Notes under the pieces: model-generated
The model's database searches: none
Told to the model about the DNA's origin: nothing
Seen by the model: only the letters and a program-made list of their open reading frames with translations
DNA from: Buxus sempervirens
Taxonomy: Eukaryota > Streptophyta > Magnoliopsida > Buxales > Buxaceae
NCBI GenBank assembly: GCA_947561395.2
Contig: OX387184.1
Coordinates: 14,364,205-14,428,204 of the forward strand
Reading direction: 5' to 3'
DNA length: 64,000 nucleotides
In this document: positions 49,519-60,689 of the stretch, piece by piece
Position numbering within the stretch: the stretch's first letter is position 1
Layout of the letters: the number at the start of each line of letters is the position of its first letter
Made by a program: the position numbers and the translations under genes

Positions 49519-51000
49519 ATGGAGGATATTGAAAATAAACTTCAAAATCTTCTCATCCCTTCTCGTCCGACTAAAGCTTTCTCTTTGCTGGAAAATGAGA
49601 AGACCCGCCTTCGGGAAAAATGGCAGTTTCTGGCTATTGTCGATTGTGTTAAGGTGGTCCCTTCTTTCAATGCAATGAAAAATTTTGTCGAAAGGGCTTG
49701 GAAACCATTTCGAGTGATGTCGTTTTCCCCGGTGACTGTTTCGAGATTCCTGGTCATTTTTGGAACTCAGAAGGATCTTCATAATATGTTGGCAGCTCGA
49801 CCGTGGTTCATTAATGGGTCCTTATGCATCATTGAAGAAATTTCCAACCCAGAAATAGCTGATACGCTGATTTTATCTGAATTCATCATATGGTCCCAAC
49901 TTATTGATCTTCCGCGTGCGTTGCACGATTCTCAAATCATTTCTCGCCTTGGTAATGAATTTGGAAGGACTCTTCTTGTGGAGCTCCCTATGTTGCCTGA
50001 GAGTCCTTATGTTTGCATCAAGTGGTCGCTGCCTATTTCAGAAGCCATCCCTGCTGGCTCTTTCGTTGAAGATCTGCAGGGAGAAAAGATCTGGGTCATA
50101 TTTGCACACGAGGGTATACCGGAGTTTTGCTTTTTTTGTGGTCTGTTAGGGCATAACCTAAACAGCTGCTCCAAGTTGAATCCGGGTGACCAACTTAGTG
50201 TCCCTCCTAAGGACAATTCATCGTTGTACTCAGATCGTAATCGGGTGTCATCCCGCAGGCGACGGTATTTTCAGACTCCGGCAACGGAAATCGATGCGGG
50301 TCGAGGCGATGCGAATAGGGAGTTCTCGGGTCGTCCAGCGTCTTTGCAGGGTTTCTCGGGTATCCATTCTCATGGTCAATCGGGCTCCAACCTGGAATCT
50401 ATTTCAGAGAGGGCTTCAACATTTGATGGGCTTGTAGTGCCAAGTTTGGCCCAAGAGAAATCAGTTTCTGAGATGGCCTGGAATCAGCTATCACCCAATG
50501 AGAACCATGGTGGCCTAGCCCATATCCTAGATGGGTGTTTGGGCACTGCAAGTGGGGCCTCATCTTTTGAACCATCCTGGTCTTCTAAGCCTAGCCCCCT
50601 GCGCCAGGGCCTCTCCTCCCCTCCGTTATCCTCCTTTATTTTTACTTCAGCTTGCCACCCTGGCCCGTCAAAGGAGAAGAAAGTTGTGAATCTCCTATTA
50701 TCTGATTTTTTCCCTTCTGAATCTCAGGTTCCTTGGAGTCCGAGTAAGTTAAGTCTTTCAGTTTCACCACACCTTTCCTTATCAGAGATTCCAGAGGTAC
50801 CTAAGTCGAAGACTAGAAGAAAGCCTCACATGCTCAGGCGGCCAACCCAAGGAAAAAAAAATGAGAGCTTTGAGATGGAGACAGACCAGCAGTTACCCAA
50901 AGACAACCATTTAAACCAGAAGAAAAAACGAAAGCTCTCGCCTGAACTGAATCACCTTTGTTTCTCCCCTTCACCTGAGTTGGAGGGAGGCTCTGTTTAG
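49519..51000 (+). CDS. LINE ORF1: RNA-binding protein (DUF4283 plus zinc knuckle)
   Basis: 493 residues. The first ~200 resemble the DUF4283 domain of plant LINE ORF1 proteins (for example RFLVIFGTQKDLHNMLAARP followed by WFING). A zinc knuckle, CFFCGLLGHNLNSC (CX2CX4HX4C), lies near residue 205-220. The remainder is a low-complexity Ser/Pro- and Lys-rich tail (KTRRKPHML, KKKRKLSPEL) likely to bind nucleic acid. Such proteins coat LINE RNA. Its TAG stop touches the ATG of ORF2. Confidence 0.9.
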   Translation: MEDIENKLQNLLIPSRPTKAFSLLENEKTRLREKWQFLAIVDCVKVVPSFNAMKNFVERAWKPFRVMSFSPVTVSRFLVIFGTQKDLHNMLAARPWFINGSLCIIEEISNPEIADTLILSEFIIWSQLIDLPRALHDSQIISRLGNEFGRTLLVELPMLPESPYVCIKWSLPISEAIPAGSFVEDLQGEKIWVIFAHEGIPEFCFFCGLLGHNLNSCSKLNPGDQLSVPPKDNSSLYSDRNRVSSRRRRYFQTPATEIDAGRGDANREFSGRPASLQGFSGIHSHGQSGSNLESISERASTFDGLVVPSLAQEKSVSEMAWNQLSPNENHGGLAHILDGCLGTASGASSFEPSWSSKPSPLRQGLSSPPLSSFIFTSACHPGPSKEKKVVNLLLSDFFPSESQVPWSPSKLSLSVSPHLSLSEIPEVPKSKTRRKPHMLRRPTQGKKNESFEMETDQQLPKDNHLNQKKKRKLSPELNHLCFSPSPELEGGSV

Positions 51001-54000
51001 ATGAAATTCCTTATCTGGAACTGTCATGGCATTGGTCAAGCCGTGACACAACGTCACTTACAAGACCAATTTTTGAAACACCGTCCAGACATTGTTTTTT
51101 TGTCTGAAACTTTTGCATCTCAAGTGCAGGCTGATAAAGTCATTCGTAAATTGCTTTTTAGACACTCCTTTGTGTTACCTGTTGCCGATCAAAAAGAGGG
51201 TTTTATAATTCTATGGAACATGGATATTTCTGTGGATGTGGTCTCCACTCTTGAATGGGCGGTTTTGTTGCAGATTTCTTTCAAGGGATTAACCTGGCTT
51301 GTCTTCTTTATCCATGCAAGCTCCAAAATTCAAATCCAAGTTGATCAATGGCGTTCCATTGAAGAACTTTCTCGAACTTTTTCAGAACCTTGGATTCTTA
51401 TGGGGGATTTCAATGCATTGCTGCATGTCAATGAAAAACGTGGTGGGCTTCCTCCAAATAGAGGTCAAATGGAAAAGTTCAGAGATTTAGTTGAAGATTG
51501 TAATTTAACTGAAATTCAGATGAAGGGGCCTCGTTTTACGTGGTGCAATGGCCAACAGGGAAATCGAAGAATATCTGAAAAAATAGATAGAGTCTTTGGT
51601 TCGATTGATTTGTTTCATTTGTTCCCCAATCCAATTGTTTTTTCTCAACCAATTATAGCTTCAGACCACTGTCCACTGGTACTTGAATTGATGCCTTCAA
51701 ACAAAGCTCGGGGTAGGCCTTTCAGATTCGAAGCCTTTTGGGTAGAAGAATCCAGCTGTTATGGTACCATCAAGGATTCTTGGGAACAGGGTGCAAATTC
51801 AGACAATACCAGAAACATTAGATCCAAGCTTTCGGCCTTATCAAGGGATCTGCGAATATGGAACAGGGACATAGTGGGTGATCTCTTTAAGAGGAAGGAG
51901 GTGTTATTTGGAAAGATTCAGAAAATCCAGAACAGAATCCAGGGACATGCTGATGATTTCCTCATCCGGTTAGAATTGAAGCTTCAAAGGGATTATGCTA
52001 ATGTGTTAAAACAGATTGAAATCTTATGGTTCCAGAAATCTCGAGTGTCATGGTTACGATTTGGAGATGGAAACACCAAATTTTTCCATCAGTCTACAAT
52101 TTTCAGAAGACAGAAGAATGTCATTTTCTCTTTGCTAGACTCTGATAACCGAGAGGTGTCGACAAAGCCTGAATTGGAGAGATTGGTCGAATCCCACTTT
52201 CGTCAAGCCTATTCTCAACCGTTACAATGGTGTGAAATGGATATGCCCGGCCTCATCTCTCATCAAATCACAATCGAGCAGAACAACTCCCTTTGTCACA
52301 TTCCCCTACCTGCAGAAATATGGGCTACGGTACAAGACATGGGCCTGTACAAGAGCCCTGGGCCGGATGGCTTCCAGGGAATATTCTACCACACTTTCTG
52401 GGATATCGTGGCTGATGATGTCATTCATACGGTCCAAAGTTTTTTCTGAGATGGTTTGATGCCTGCTGAGCTGAATCACACATATATTTATCTTATACCC
52501 AAGGTAAATCATCCAAGGAAGATACAAGATTTCCGACCGATTGGCTTATGCAATTTCATCTACAAAATCATTTCTAAGATCTTGGTCAACCGTTTAAGAC
52601 CGGCTCTGTCCAACTTGATTGCCCCTGTGCAAGCAGCTTTTGTGCCTGGAAGGTCCATTAGAGAAAATATTATGATCCATCATGAAGTCCTACATTGTTT
52701 CCAGAGAAAGAAGAAGAAGGCTGCAAAATCCAGATCGAACAGGAAAATGGACAAAGGAATGTATGCCTTAAATATTGACTTTTCTAAAGCATATGACAGA
52801 CTAAATTGGAACTTTCTTCAGAAAGTGATGCAGGCCTTCGGATTCAGTCCCACTTTCATAAATTTGATCATGGTATGTGTCAAATCTGTTTCATATAGTG
52901 TGTTACTAAATGGGATCCCGTTGCGTAGGTTCGATGCTGAAAGAGGGTTGCGTCAGGGCGACCCCCTTTCCCCGTACCTATTCATTCTCTGTCAGCAAGT
53001 CTTATCAAGTGCTATCAATCGGGCGGAGACTGATGGTCGGTATAACGGTATCAGATTAAGAAGTGGAGGTATGCAAATCTCACACCTAATGTATGCTGAT
53101 GATAAAAATTTCTATGGCTACACTTCTGAAAGAGAGGCAAATGCACTTGCTCGGCTTGTCCAACGGTATTGTGTGGAATCGGGACAAGAAATTAACCAAG
53201 AGAAATCTTCACTTCAGTTCAGCAACAATACCTCCCGGATCAGAAGAGCTCAAATTCGTAGAATCTTCACAGTTCCTCGGTCTCAAGGTTTTCACAAATA
53301 CCTGGGTATGCCAGCATTGGGACGAAAGATAAGGGCTGGAGATTGTGCAGAACTCATCATGAAAATGAAGTCTCGGCTTGCAGGATGGAAGGCGTTAACT
53401 CTCTCCCAAATGGGTAAACTAACCCTGATTAATTCAGGTTTAAGTGCTCAGCCAATTCATTATATGAGCTGTTTTTTCCTCCCGTCTGAGATTACTAACA
53501 AGTTGGATCAAATGGCAAGAGAATTTTTTTGGAGGAAAAATTCGACTCAATCAAGTATCCATACTATATGTTGGGAGAGGATGACGCTTCCTTGGAGGAA
53601 CGGTGGCCTGAACATCAAGAGATCCAAGGCAATGAATCAAGCTCTTCTCCTCAAATCTGCCTGGCATCTAACGGTTAATAGGGACAACTACTGGGGGAAG
53701 CTTATGAAAAACACTTACTTTCCACAATCTCAGTTTCTGCATGCCTTGTGCAGATCTAACCATTCGTTTGGATGGAGACAAATGCATGCTTTGAAGAAGT
53801 GGATCATCCAAGGAAGTACATGGACTATCTCCACAGGTGTAGATGTTAGCATCATCCATGATAAGTGGGTTCAAGCGTGCTCAGAAAATATTCAGATACA
53901 AAAGAATCATGATCACTTTATTCTATTAACAGTCAGCCAGTTAATTGAACAACATGCAGGCACATGGAATGTCCAACTTGTCAACTTCTTCTGGGAGCCG

Positions 54001-55161
54001 GACATGGCAAGGAAGATTCTGAGCACCCCTATCGATCTGGCTCGTGGACAAGATTGCCGTTTCTGGGCAAATACCGCTTCCGGTAAATTCACTGTTGCCT
54101 CCGCTTATCGATTTCTCACGGATATATCTGCAAGCCCATCAAACCCAATCTGGTTATCAATGTGGCATCTTTTCTGTCCTAACAGACTAAAACTTTTCAT
54201 GTGGAAGTGTCTCTCAAAGGCTGCACCTACTGTGGATTTACTAAACTCGAGGATTGGAGGGTTCGATGCTACTTGTATCCTATGCCAAGAACAGCCAGAG
54301 TCCATTGAACATTTGTTTCTTCATTGTCCCTTCTCAAGGGCTGTTTGGATTAAAGGGATTGGAGGCAGCACCCTGAGCTACGGTCCATCCTCTTCCTTCC
54401 TTTTGTGGTTCTCCAATTTACTTACTATGCCATCTCCATCTTCAAGTCCACATCAGTTCAGCAAAAGTTTGTTCTTCTCCTCTGTGATAAATTTTGTATG
54501 GGCCATTTGGAAAGCAAGAAATGAAGGAATTTTTGAAAGACTTCGACCATCAGTGGATAGAACGTGTATCTTTCTTCAAAAACTTCAAGATGATTCCTGT
54601 GTTTTGGAAAACATGAAACACCTTACTGCTGAAGTTGGAGTTTCTCTACAGGTTTCTTGGAGGAAGCCATCTGCCAACTCCATAAAGATCAACTTTGATG
54701 GTGCTTTTAGACGAAGCTTGTCTCTTGCATCTGCTGGTGGTATTGCTCGCGATGAACATGGCAATTTCCTTGCTTGTTTTGCTACACAAGTGGATGCTGT
54801 TTCAAGCCTTCAGGCGGAGGCTATTGCTGCCCTGGAAGCTGTCCGGATGGCCATTGCTTTAAGTTTCTCTTCGGTGGTTTTTGAAGGAGATTCCCAAGTG
54901 CTGATAAGGATCCTTTCTTCTGAAATCAAGTCCATTCCTTGGAGTATAAGCGCTGCAGTCGGTACCATTCGGAGTCTTTGCTCTCAACTTCTCTCCGTTT
55001 CGTTTTCCCATACTTTTAGGGAAGCAAACAAACCATCAGATTCGTTAGCTAATTATGCTCTTGATAATTTTAGCTGTGTTTGGAGAAGGTCTCCTCCTCT
55101 GTTTCTTCTGAATCTTCTTTTTGATGAGAGGAGAGACGCTGTGTATGTCCGTTCTCGTTAA
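51001..55161 (+). pseudogene. LINE ORF2: endonuclease / reverse transcriptase / RNase H, with one in-frame stop
   Basis: The frame spans 1387 codons with one TGA at 52447-52449 near codon 483. Before the stop is the APE-type endonuclease (IWNCHGIG, SETFA, MGDFNALL, KIDRVFG, ASDHCPLVLEL). After it comes reverse transcriptase (PVQAAFVPGRSIREN, DFSKAYDRLNW, RGLRQGDPLSPYLF, MYADD). The C-terminal part has the zinc-binding motif CILCQEQPESIEHLFLHCPF, then the plant-type RNase H (KINFDGAF, AEAIAALEAV, FEGDSQVLI). It targets and copies LINE RNA at a nicked site. The stop falls just before the NHTYIYLIPK entry to the RT domain, so unless read through it separates endonuclease from RT. All other motifs look intact. 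Confidence 0.93.
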
Positions 55162-55205
55162 TACAATTCACTTTTGGTTACCAAAAAAAAAGTACACTTA
55201 AAACA

Positions 55206-58200
55206 TTTAATGTACTAATTTTTCCTTTCAAATTTTAAATCAGTCGCACGGTCATCTTTTAACGGTTATACAATCCTGCCTCTAGATACATGTCCGTTGC
55301 AAGCAAATCCTAGTACGCTATTTGCAGTAGGAGAAATCCTCTGAGCTGTCACCGTCTCCTGCGATGTGAGAAATGGTAGGACCGGTGATCCGATTCTCCG
55401 GTCACCGGCAACTCTTGTGTTGGCAGGGGGCGACCATGTGACCAGAAAAACGGGTCACCGGTCCTGCGATGTCTACCGTTACAGGAGACCTCGTAGGCTC
55501 GCATCGGAGAGGATGTAAACTCTACGTGCAGTGATGGACGCACTGGTTACTTTTTAACTTGAACCCTAGTTTTAGGTGTTTAGGGTTTGTCACGTATAGC
55601 ACTGGGAGTGAGAGAGAGAGAAGAAGAGGGTTAATGTGCGGCAAAACTGAAGCAATGTTGGAAGACACAAATGCGGGATCACATCACAGTCGATTTCTTC
55701 CCAAAATATGCATGATAATAGGCGGTGACCCTGCGTTCAAGAACCCCAGTTGTATCTTCGAAGATCATATTGATAATTTTCTAGTCAATTCATCTTACAT
55801 CAACTATAGAGGCAACGTGATAGTAGAAATTTCAGTTTCTGATTGTATCTATACAAGCTTTTGTTGTATGTCCTTGGAGTCTTCGTGTTTAATCTCCTAC
55901 AATTTCCTTGCTGATCAGGAAAAAAAATCTCTTACAATTTCTTTCTTGTACACGTTTTTGAATTTTTCTTTTGAGGAATGGGGAAATGGAGACGAGTTTT
56001 TTAGATTGTGTACATGTGTTGCGTTCCTAAATGTTAAGGGTTTAACCAAATAAGTCTTCTTAAGTCCTAGGGCTTTTGGAACATCAGTGAAGACCAGAAC
56101 AGATGGTATCATAGCAGGCACCATACCGGATTTAGGTCATGGAGCAGATGACCTATAGGCTGGATTGAAATGCCTTGGTATTTATGGGTAGACATGGTGC
56201 TAAGTCATTGAATACTGGTGAGTGGAGCTGCTTCATGCCATCAGATCAGTGTCAATAGAGTGGGCCGTCATGGATGCTAGCTACAGAAAGTGTGTGAAAT
56301 GTTACGATCCTAAATGTTAAGGACTTAACCAAGTAAGTCTTTATAAGTGCTAAGGCTTTTGGAACAATGGTTAGGCACGTAACAAAGTGTAAGCATTGTG
56401 GATTTCTATTTATTGCATTTCCATTTTTCTTATTGTATTTGGGGTTAGGATTTCTGTTTTTGTTGATTTTTCATTGTTTTCACTCTTTTTGTACTGGAGA
56501 AGTGATTGATTCTTTTCTGTTTGGCTCAATTACTGTGTTGTCTGGTAATCCATTTTTTCATTAGTTCTGGGTGATTGTTATCACTCTGACCAACTTCTTT
56601 GATGAACAATTGGGAGATGATTCTGTTGGAAACATAAAACTTCTAAAGTTTTGCTTTTCTGTTTTTTGTTTTATAAGGACATTCTGGGAGTTCAATATAG
56701 TTGTGACCCGAAACTATGATAGTTATGATGTGAACCAGTGGTTTTCATTAGTGTTTTATGGTGGGTAGTTTTTTATGCTTAAAGGAAGTTTTTACTTGGT
56801 AGGGTTATGCTGTCGGTAGTCATCAGCAATTTAAAAATTCCCTATTGCATATGGTTGGACATTGAAGCTTTGTTTATTATTATTTACACTGCTGATAGGC
56901 ATTTGAAATGGAAAACAAAAAGCTCTGTTGCATATGGTTGATTTTTGAAGCTTTGTTTATTATTGTGGTTGAATAAAGTTCTCGTATACCTGACTTTTTT
57001 TTTCTTCTCCTTTCTCTCTTTCTTGCTTCCTCTCAATTATTTGTAACCTTAAGGTTGTTTGGTGGAAATTTGTGACATTTATGATTTTTTTTTGGGTCAC
57101 ATTGTATCTAGTTTAATAGATTATCAAGATTAATGCTAATCGCAATGTTTTTTTTTTGCATTGCTTTATTTCTTTGCTGCGTTCAGACTTTTGTGCTATT
57201 GAATATAATCATGATGGGGAGGTCTGATGTTCTCCTGTTTGGTGGGAACTTTATTGAGCTTTCCTTGTACCAAGGCTAAGAAAAGTAAGTTCAATGAGGC
57301 TTTACCGGGTGAAACATGCAAGGGGCAGAGGATGATACTAACCTTTAATGAAGGGAATCCTAGATTGGTTCCTACTCCCCCGATTAGATATCACTTCACA
57401 TTCGCCCTGGAGATCCCGGTATTTTTCTGTTTGGATGTGACATTGGTCTTTCAGAGCTGGAAAACTGCTGTCAGTAGTCCGATGAACGAACTTGGAACCA
57501 CAATGAATGATTCAACATATTGAGCAATATTGTAGATGATAAGCTTATATGACACAATTTGAATTGCCTAGTTAGAAAATGGCAAAATTGCTTCCAATTC
57601 TCAATGTTACTTATGAAAAATAACCTAGGAGGGCTTGTCTGTACTACGGATGTGGAATCTGGTGGGTTAAAAAAAGTTCTACATGGGACTGGCTAGAGGA
57701 AGGATTCATTTGATATCCTGTTTAATGGCTGTGCTATTGGGGCTGTTGACTACCTCTATGTGCTTGGGGATTTTTGAGATCTTTCACAATGAGACATTCT
57801 TGGCAATAGGATCCTGTTCTAATTATGTGGGATGAAGTTATGCCAACTTCCATTGGTAGGGCCTACTGTAAAATTGGCACTTTAACAATAAGCTTTATGT
57901 TTTTTTTCCTCTTTTGTCTGTCTCTGTGTATGTGTGCATGTGTGTTTTGGTGGGAAGTGGTTAGGTTAGTAGGGGACAGGCCAGACAAGCTAGATTGGTT
58001 CCTCTTCAACTTGCTGAAATATTTGATTTCCATAGGGTTCTACAGTCCTAAGTTACCATGAACTGCATTCTCAAGAGCCTTTAGGACTTTTGTGTCTGCT
58101 GAATTGGTTAGCTGTCAGGTGTTCTATGTCTAACATTATATCAAATCAGAGGATATGATGCTAGTTCCTTTGAAATTCTTACTTGAATTTTGTTTGTATA

Positions 58201-60227
58201 GTGATAAGGTTTCTGTTACCTGTTTCTGATCAGAAATCTGATTTACCCATCTGCCAGCACATCAAAGAAAATTTTTTTAATCCTTTTTACTTTCGCTACA
58301 AGGGGATTCATTTTGATGTAGAAGGTTTTTTTATGGAGCAGAGGCTAGGTTTGTGGAAAATTAATGATGTTGTATATTGAGAAATATTGGCAAGTTCATC
58401 CATTGATGCATCTTGTGGACCTTGTGACATATTTTAATAGACTGATGATCTTTCCTATGATTTAAAGCTATATTGTCCATTCACATTTGGTGTCATGTAA
58501 GTTAAGTTTATATGATTTTTAAATAAGTCCCATGTAGCTGTTTTCACGCCTTGATGGAGACAGGATTATATTGGTTTTATTTTGTCACGGTTTAGTTTAT
58601 CTGTGCAATGTACTAATGTTGGTATATGAGGAAGAGGAGGTGGAGGACCATTCTTTAGGATAGAGGATGCTGTGTTACAGTGATAAAATGTTCTGCTCTT
58701 ATATAGTTTTGTATATATTTCTTCCATGTCTGACACATATTATGTGAATGGCAGTTTGTGGTCTGTAGTTTCTTTATGTTGTGGACTTGATAGTTTGGTT
58801 TCTTTCTGCTACAAATGGTTAAACCTCTATTCTATGGAAAAGAAACTCTTATGACATGATAACCAACGTAAGCTTCTTTTTTGCCGCTTCCTTTTTTTTC
58901 TATTTTTACCAACTGAACTAATATCTTTGGAGATATCTGACTGTGGTTGTATTTAATTGTATGCATTCCTTTTTTAACTGTGGTTGCATCAGTAATAGTT
59001 CTGCTTTTGTAGTGCAGTCTACATAACAAGCTTATTCTCACTTTTTCTTAGTGGTATTATTTACATATGGTTCTTCATGGATTTTTTCTTTATTTTATTT
59101 TTTGTGTAGGTTTCTTTGCAATCATTATATCTGTTTTGAGTTGAGGTTGGCTAAAGAGAAAGGGCAAAAAAAAAAAAGAACTTTTCAATGCAGTAAAATT
59201 TCTTGTTCAAAGTAATGTACTCATGTTCCTGTCATATATTTTTATGTTCATCTTTGATGGATATATAGTATATGTCATTATTTAGCTGTTAAAGCGTAGT
59301 GCCTTATACAAGGTATAAGTTTTAATGAAATCTGATATTTTGATTGTTAAAGCGAGGAGTGTGTGCAACAGGTTTCTAATGCAGATGTCTTAAACTCTTC
59401 CGGCCTGCATATGTCAGTGACCTGTGGAAGCTATGTGCCTTGGCAGTTACTATACTGTGGGTAATTCAATGATCCAATTCAGTATATAGTTCACCCATTT
59501 GAATGGCTTTACATGAATAACACCTTAAACAGGGCTCAGGTGTTAAGTCAGAATGATATATGGTTTTTTTTTTGTGGCTAGAGCAGGGATGGTATATGGT
59601 TTTTTTTTGTGCGGCTGGAATGTATGATATATGGTTCACCCATTTACTAGCAAAGAGCAGGGATGATATGTGGCTTTTTTTTGTGGCTAGAAGATATAAT
59701 ATTTAGGGGCATTGAGTATAAATAAGAAGCCAAAAAGGTTGCATGTTGGGCTGAATTATAAGGTGTATGAGAGAGCTTATAGCAATAGGCCTGTGTACAA
59801 ACTTCTGAAGAAATTATGATAGTCTGATCAGCTAGTTGTGTTACAAGTGCTGATGGGAGCATCTCCTGGTGAATGACTGGATGTGTCAACTGGAGACAAG
59901 GAATGGTCATTTGGGCTGATATGTTTTTTGATATTTTCATCTTAATGTTTTCATCCTGTGTTCTTATATGTTTTTTGATATTTTTCATTTTACTTGTAAT
60001 GTTTTCTCTTTTACTTAATCTCCATGATTTAACCTTTTTCTTGAATCACTGAGATCATTTTCCTTTAATTTTTCATTGTATTGGGTTTTATCTACAGTGA
60101 AGAACTTAACAAGTATATTTGTTGTTAATCTTGTTTTATATCTTTTTATTCAATTGTAGTGTATGATTTGAGCTTTTTCTTCAATTATAGAATATTAAGA
60201 TCCTATTTTGTAATTTAACATTTTTAT
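55206..60227. other. Long AT-rich region without an identifiable gene
   Basis: No recognisable protein. 55328-55515 is an imperfect GC-rich inverted repeat (ACCGGTGATCCG facing ACCGGTGACCCG). A 164-codon frame at 55559-56053, with an internal ATG at 55634, lacks known motifs. 57227-57523 has another open stretch of 98 codons without recognisable family features. An unrecognised gene with long introns, or a non-coding transcript, is possible. Confidence 0.4.
56024..56366 (+). repeat. Direct repeats with a primer-binding-like motif, possible LTR debris
   Basis: 56024-56084 and 56307-56366 are about 85% alike (TCCTAAATGTTAAGG... GCTTTTGGAACA), 283 bp apart. Between them TGGTATCATAGCAGG (56104-56118) is one base from the common TGGTATCAGAGC primer-binding site. 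Possibly a Copia/Gypsy remnant. Confidence 0.3.
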
Positions 60228-60235
60228 TTCTTCAC

Positions 60236-60681
60236 TAGAGCTAGCAAAATGTGACCCGACCCGGCGGGTCAACCAGAACCGACCCGATTTAAACGGGTTT
60301 GGGTTAACCCGTATATTAATTGGGTTGGGGTTTCCTCAACCCGCCAGTAATCGGGTCAACCCGATTATGACCCGACAACCCGACGGGGTAACCCGATTAA
60401 GAAAAAAGCGGCAAAAGTGTCCCGTCCCAACCTAATTAACCCCCAACCCAACCAAAACCCAGTACAACCCGACCCAATTAACCCCCAACCCTATTCTAAT
60501 CATATTTTTTGAAAAATTAAAAAATAATAATAATAAACAGGTTGGCGGGTTGAGCCCGTTTATTGGCGGGTTGGGTTTGGGTTGGGGGGTTTTCCAACCT
60601 GCCATAATCAAGTCCGACCAAAACTCAACCCGATTATGACCTGACTCGAACCCGACCCGACCCGACAAGTTGCCAACTCTA
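60236..60681. mobile_element. 446-bp non-autonomous hAT element
   Basis: The ends are TAGAGCTAGCAAAA and, read inward, TAGAGTTGGCAACT. The target duplication is TTCTTCAC (60228-60235) against GTCTTCAC (60682-60689), one mismatch. The sequence is dominated by CGGGTTGGG / CCCGACCC repeats and belongs to the same family as the element at 61-869. Confidence 0.8.
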
Positions 60682-60689
60682 GTCTTCAC

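Larger units (their letters stand above)
49227..55190 (+). mobile_element. Nearly full-length L1-type LINE
   Basis: A 5.96-kb element with 5' UTR (49227-49518), ORF1, ORF2, a short 3' UTR and a poly-A (55183-55190). A 15-bp target duplication flanks it: AGTACACTAAAAACA at 49212-49226 and AGTACACTTAAAACA at 55191-55205, one mismatch. The two ORFs are in one frame, separated by a single TAG, and ORF2 has one extra in-frame TGA. It sits beside the foldback MITE at 49051. Confidence 0.95.
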
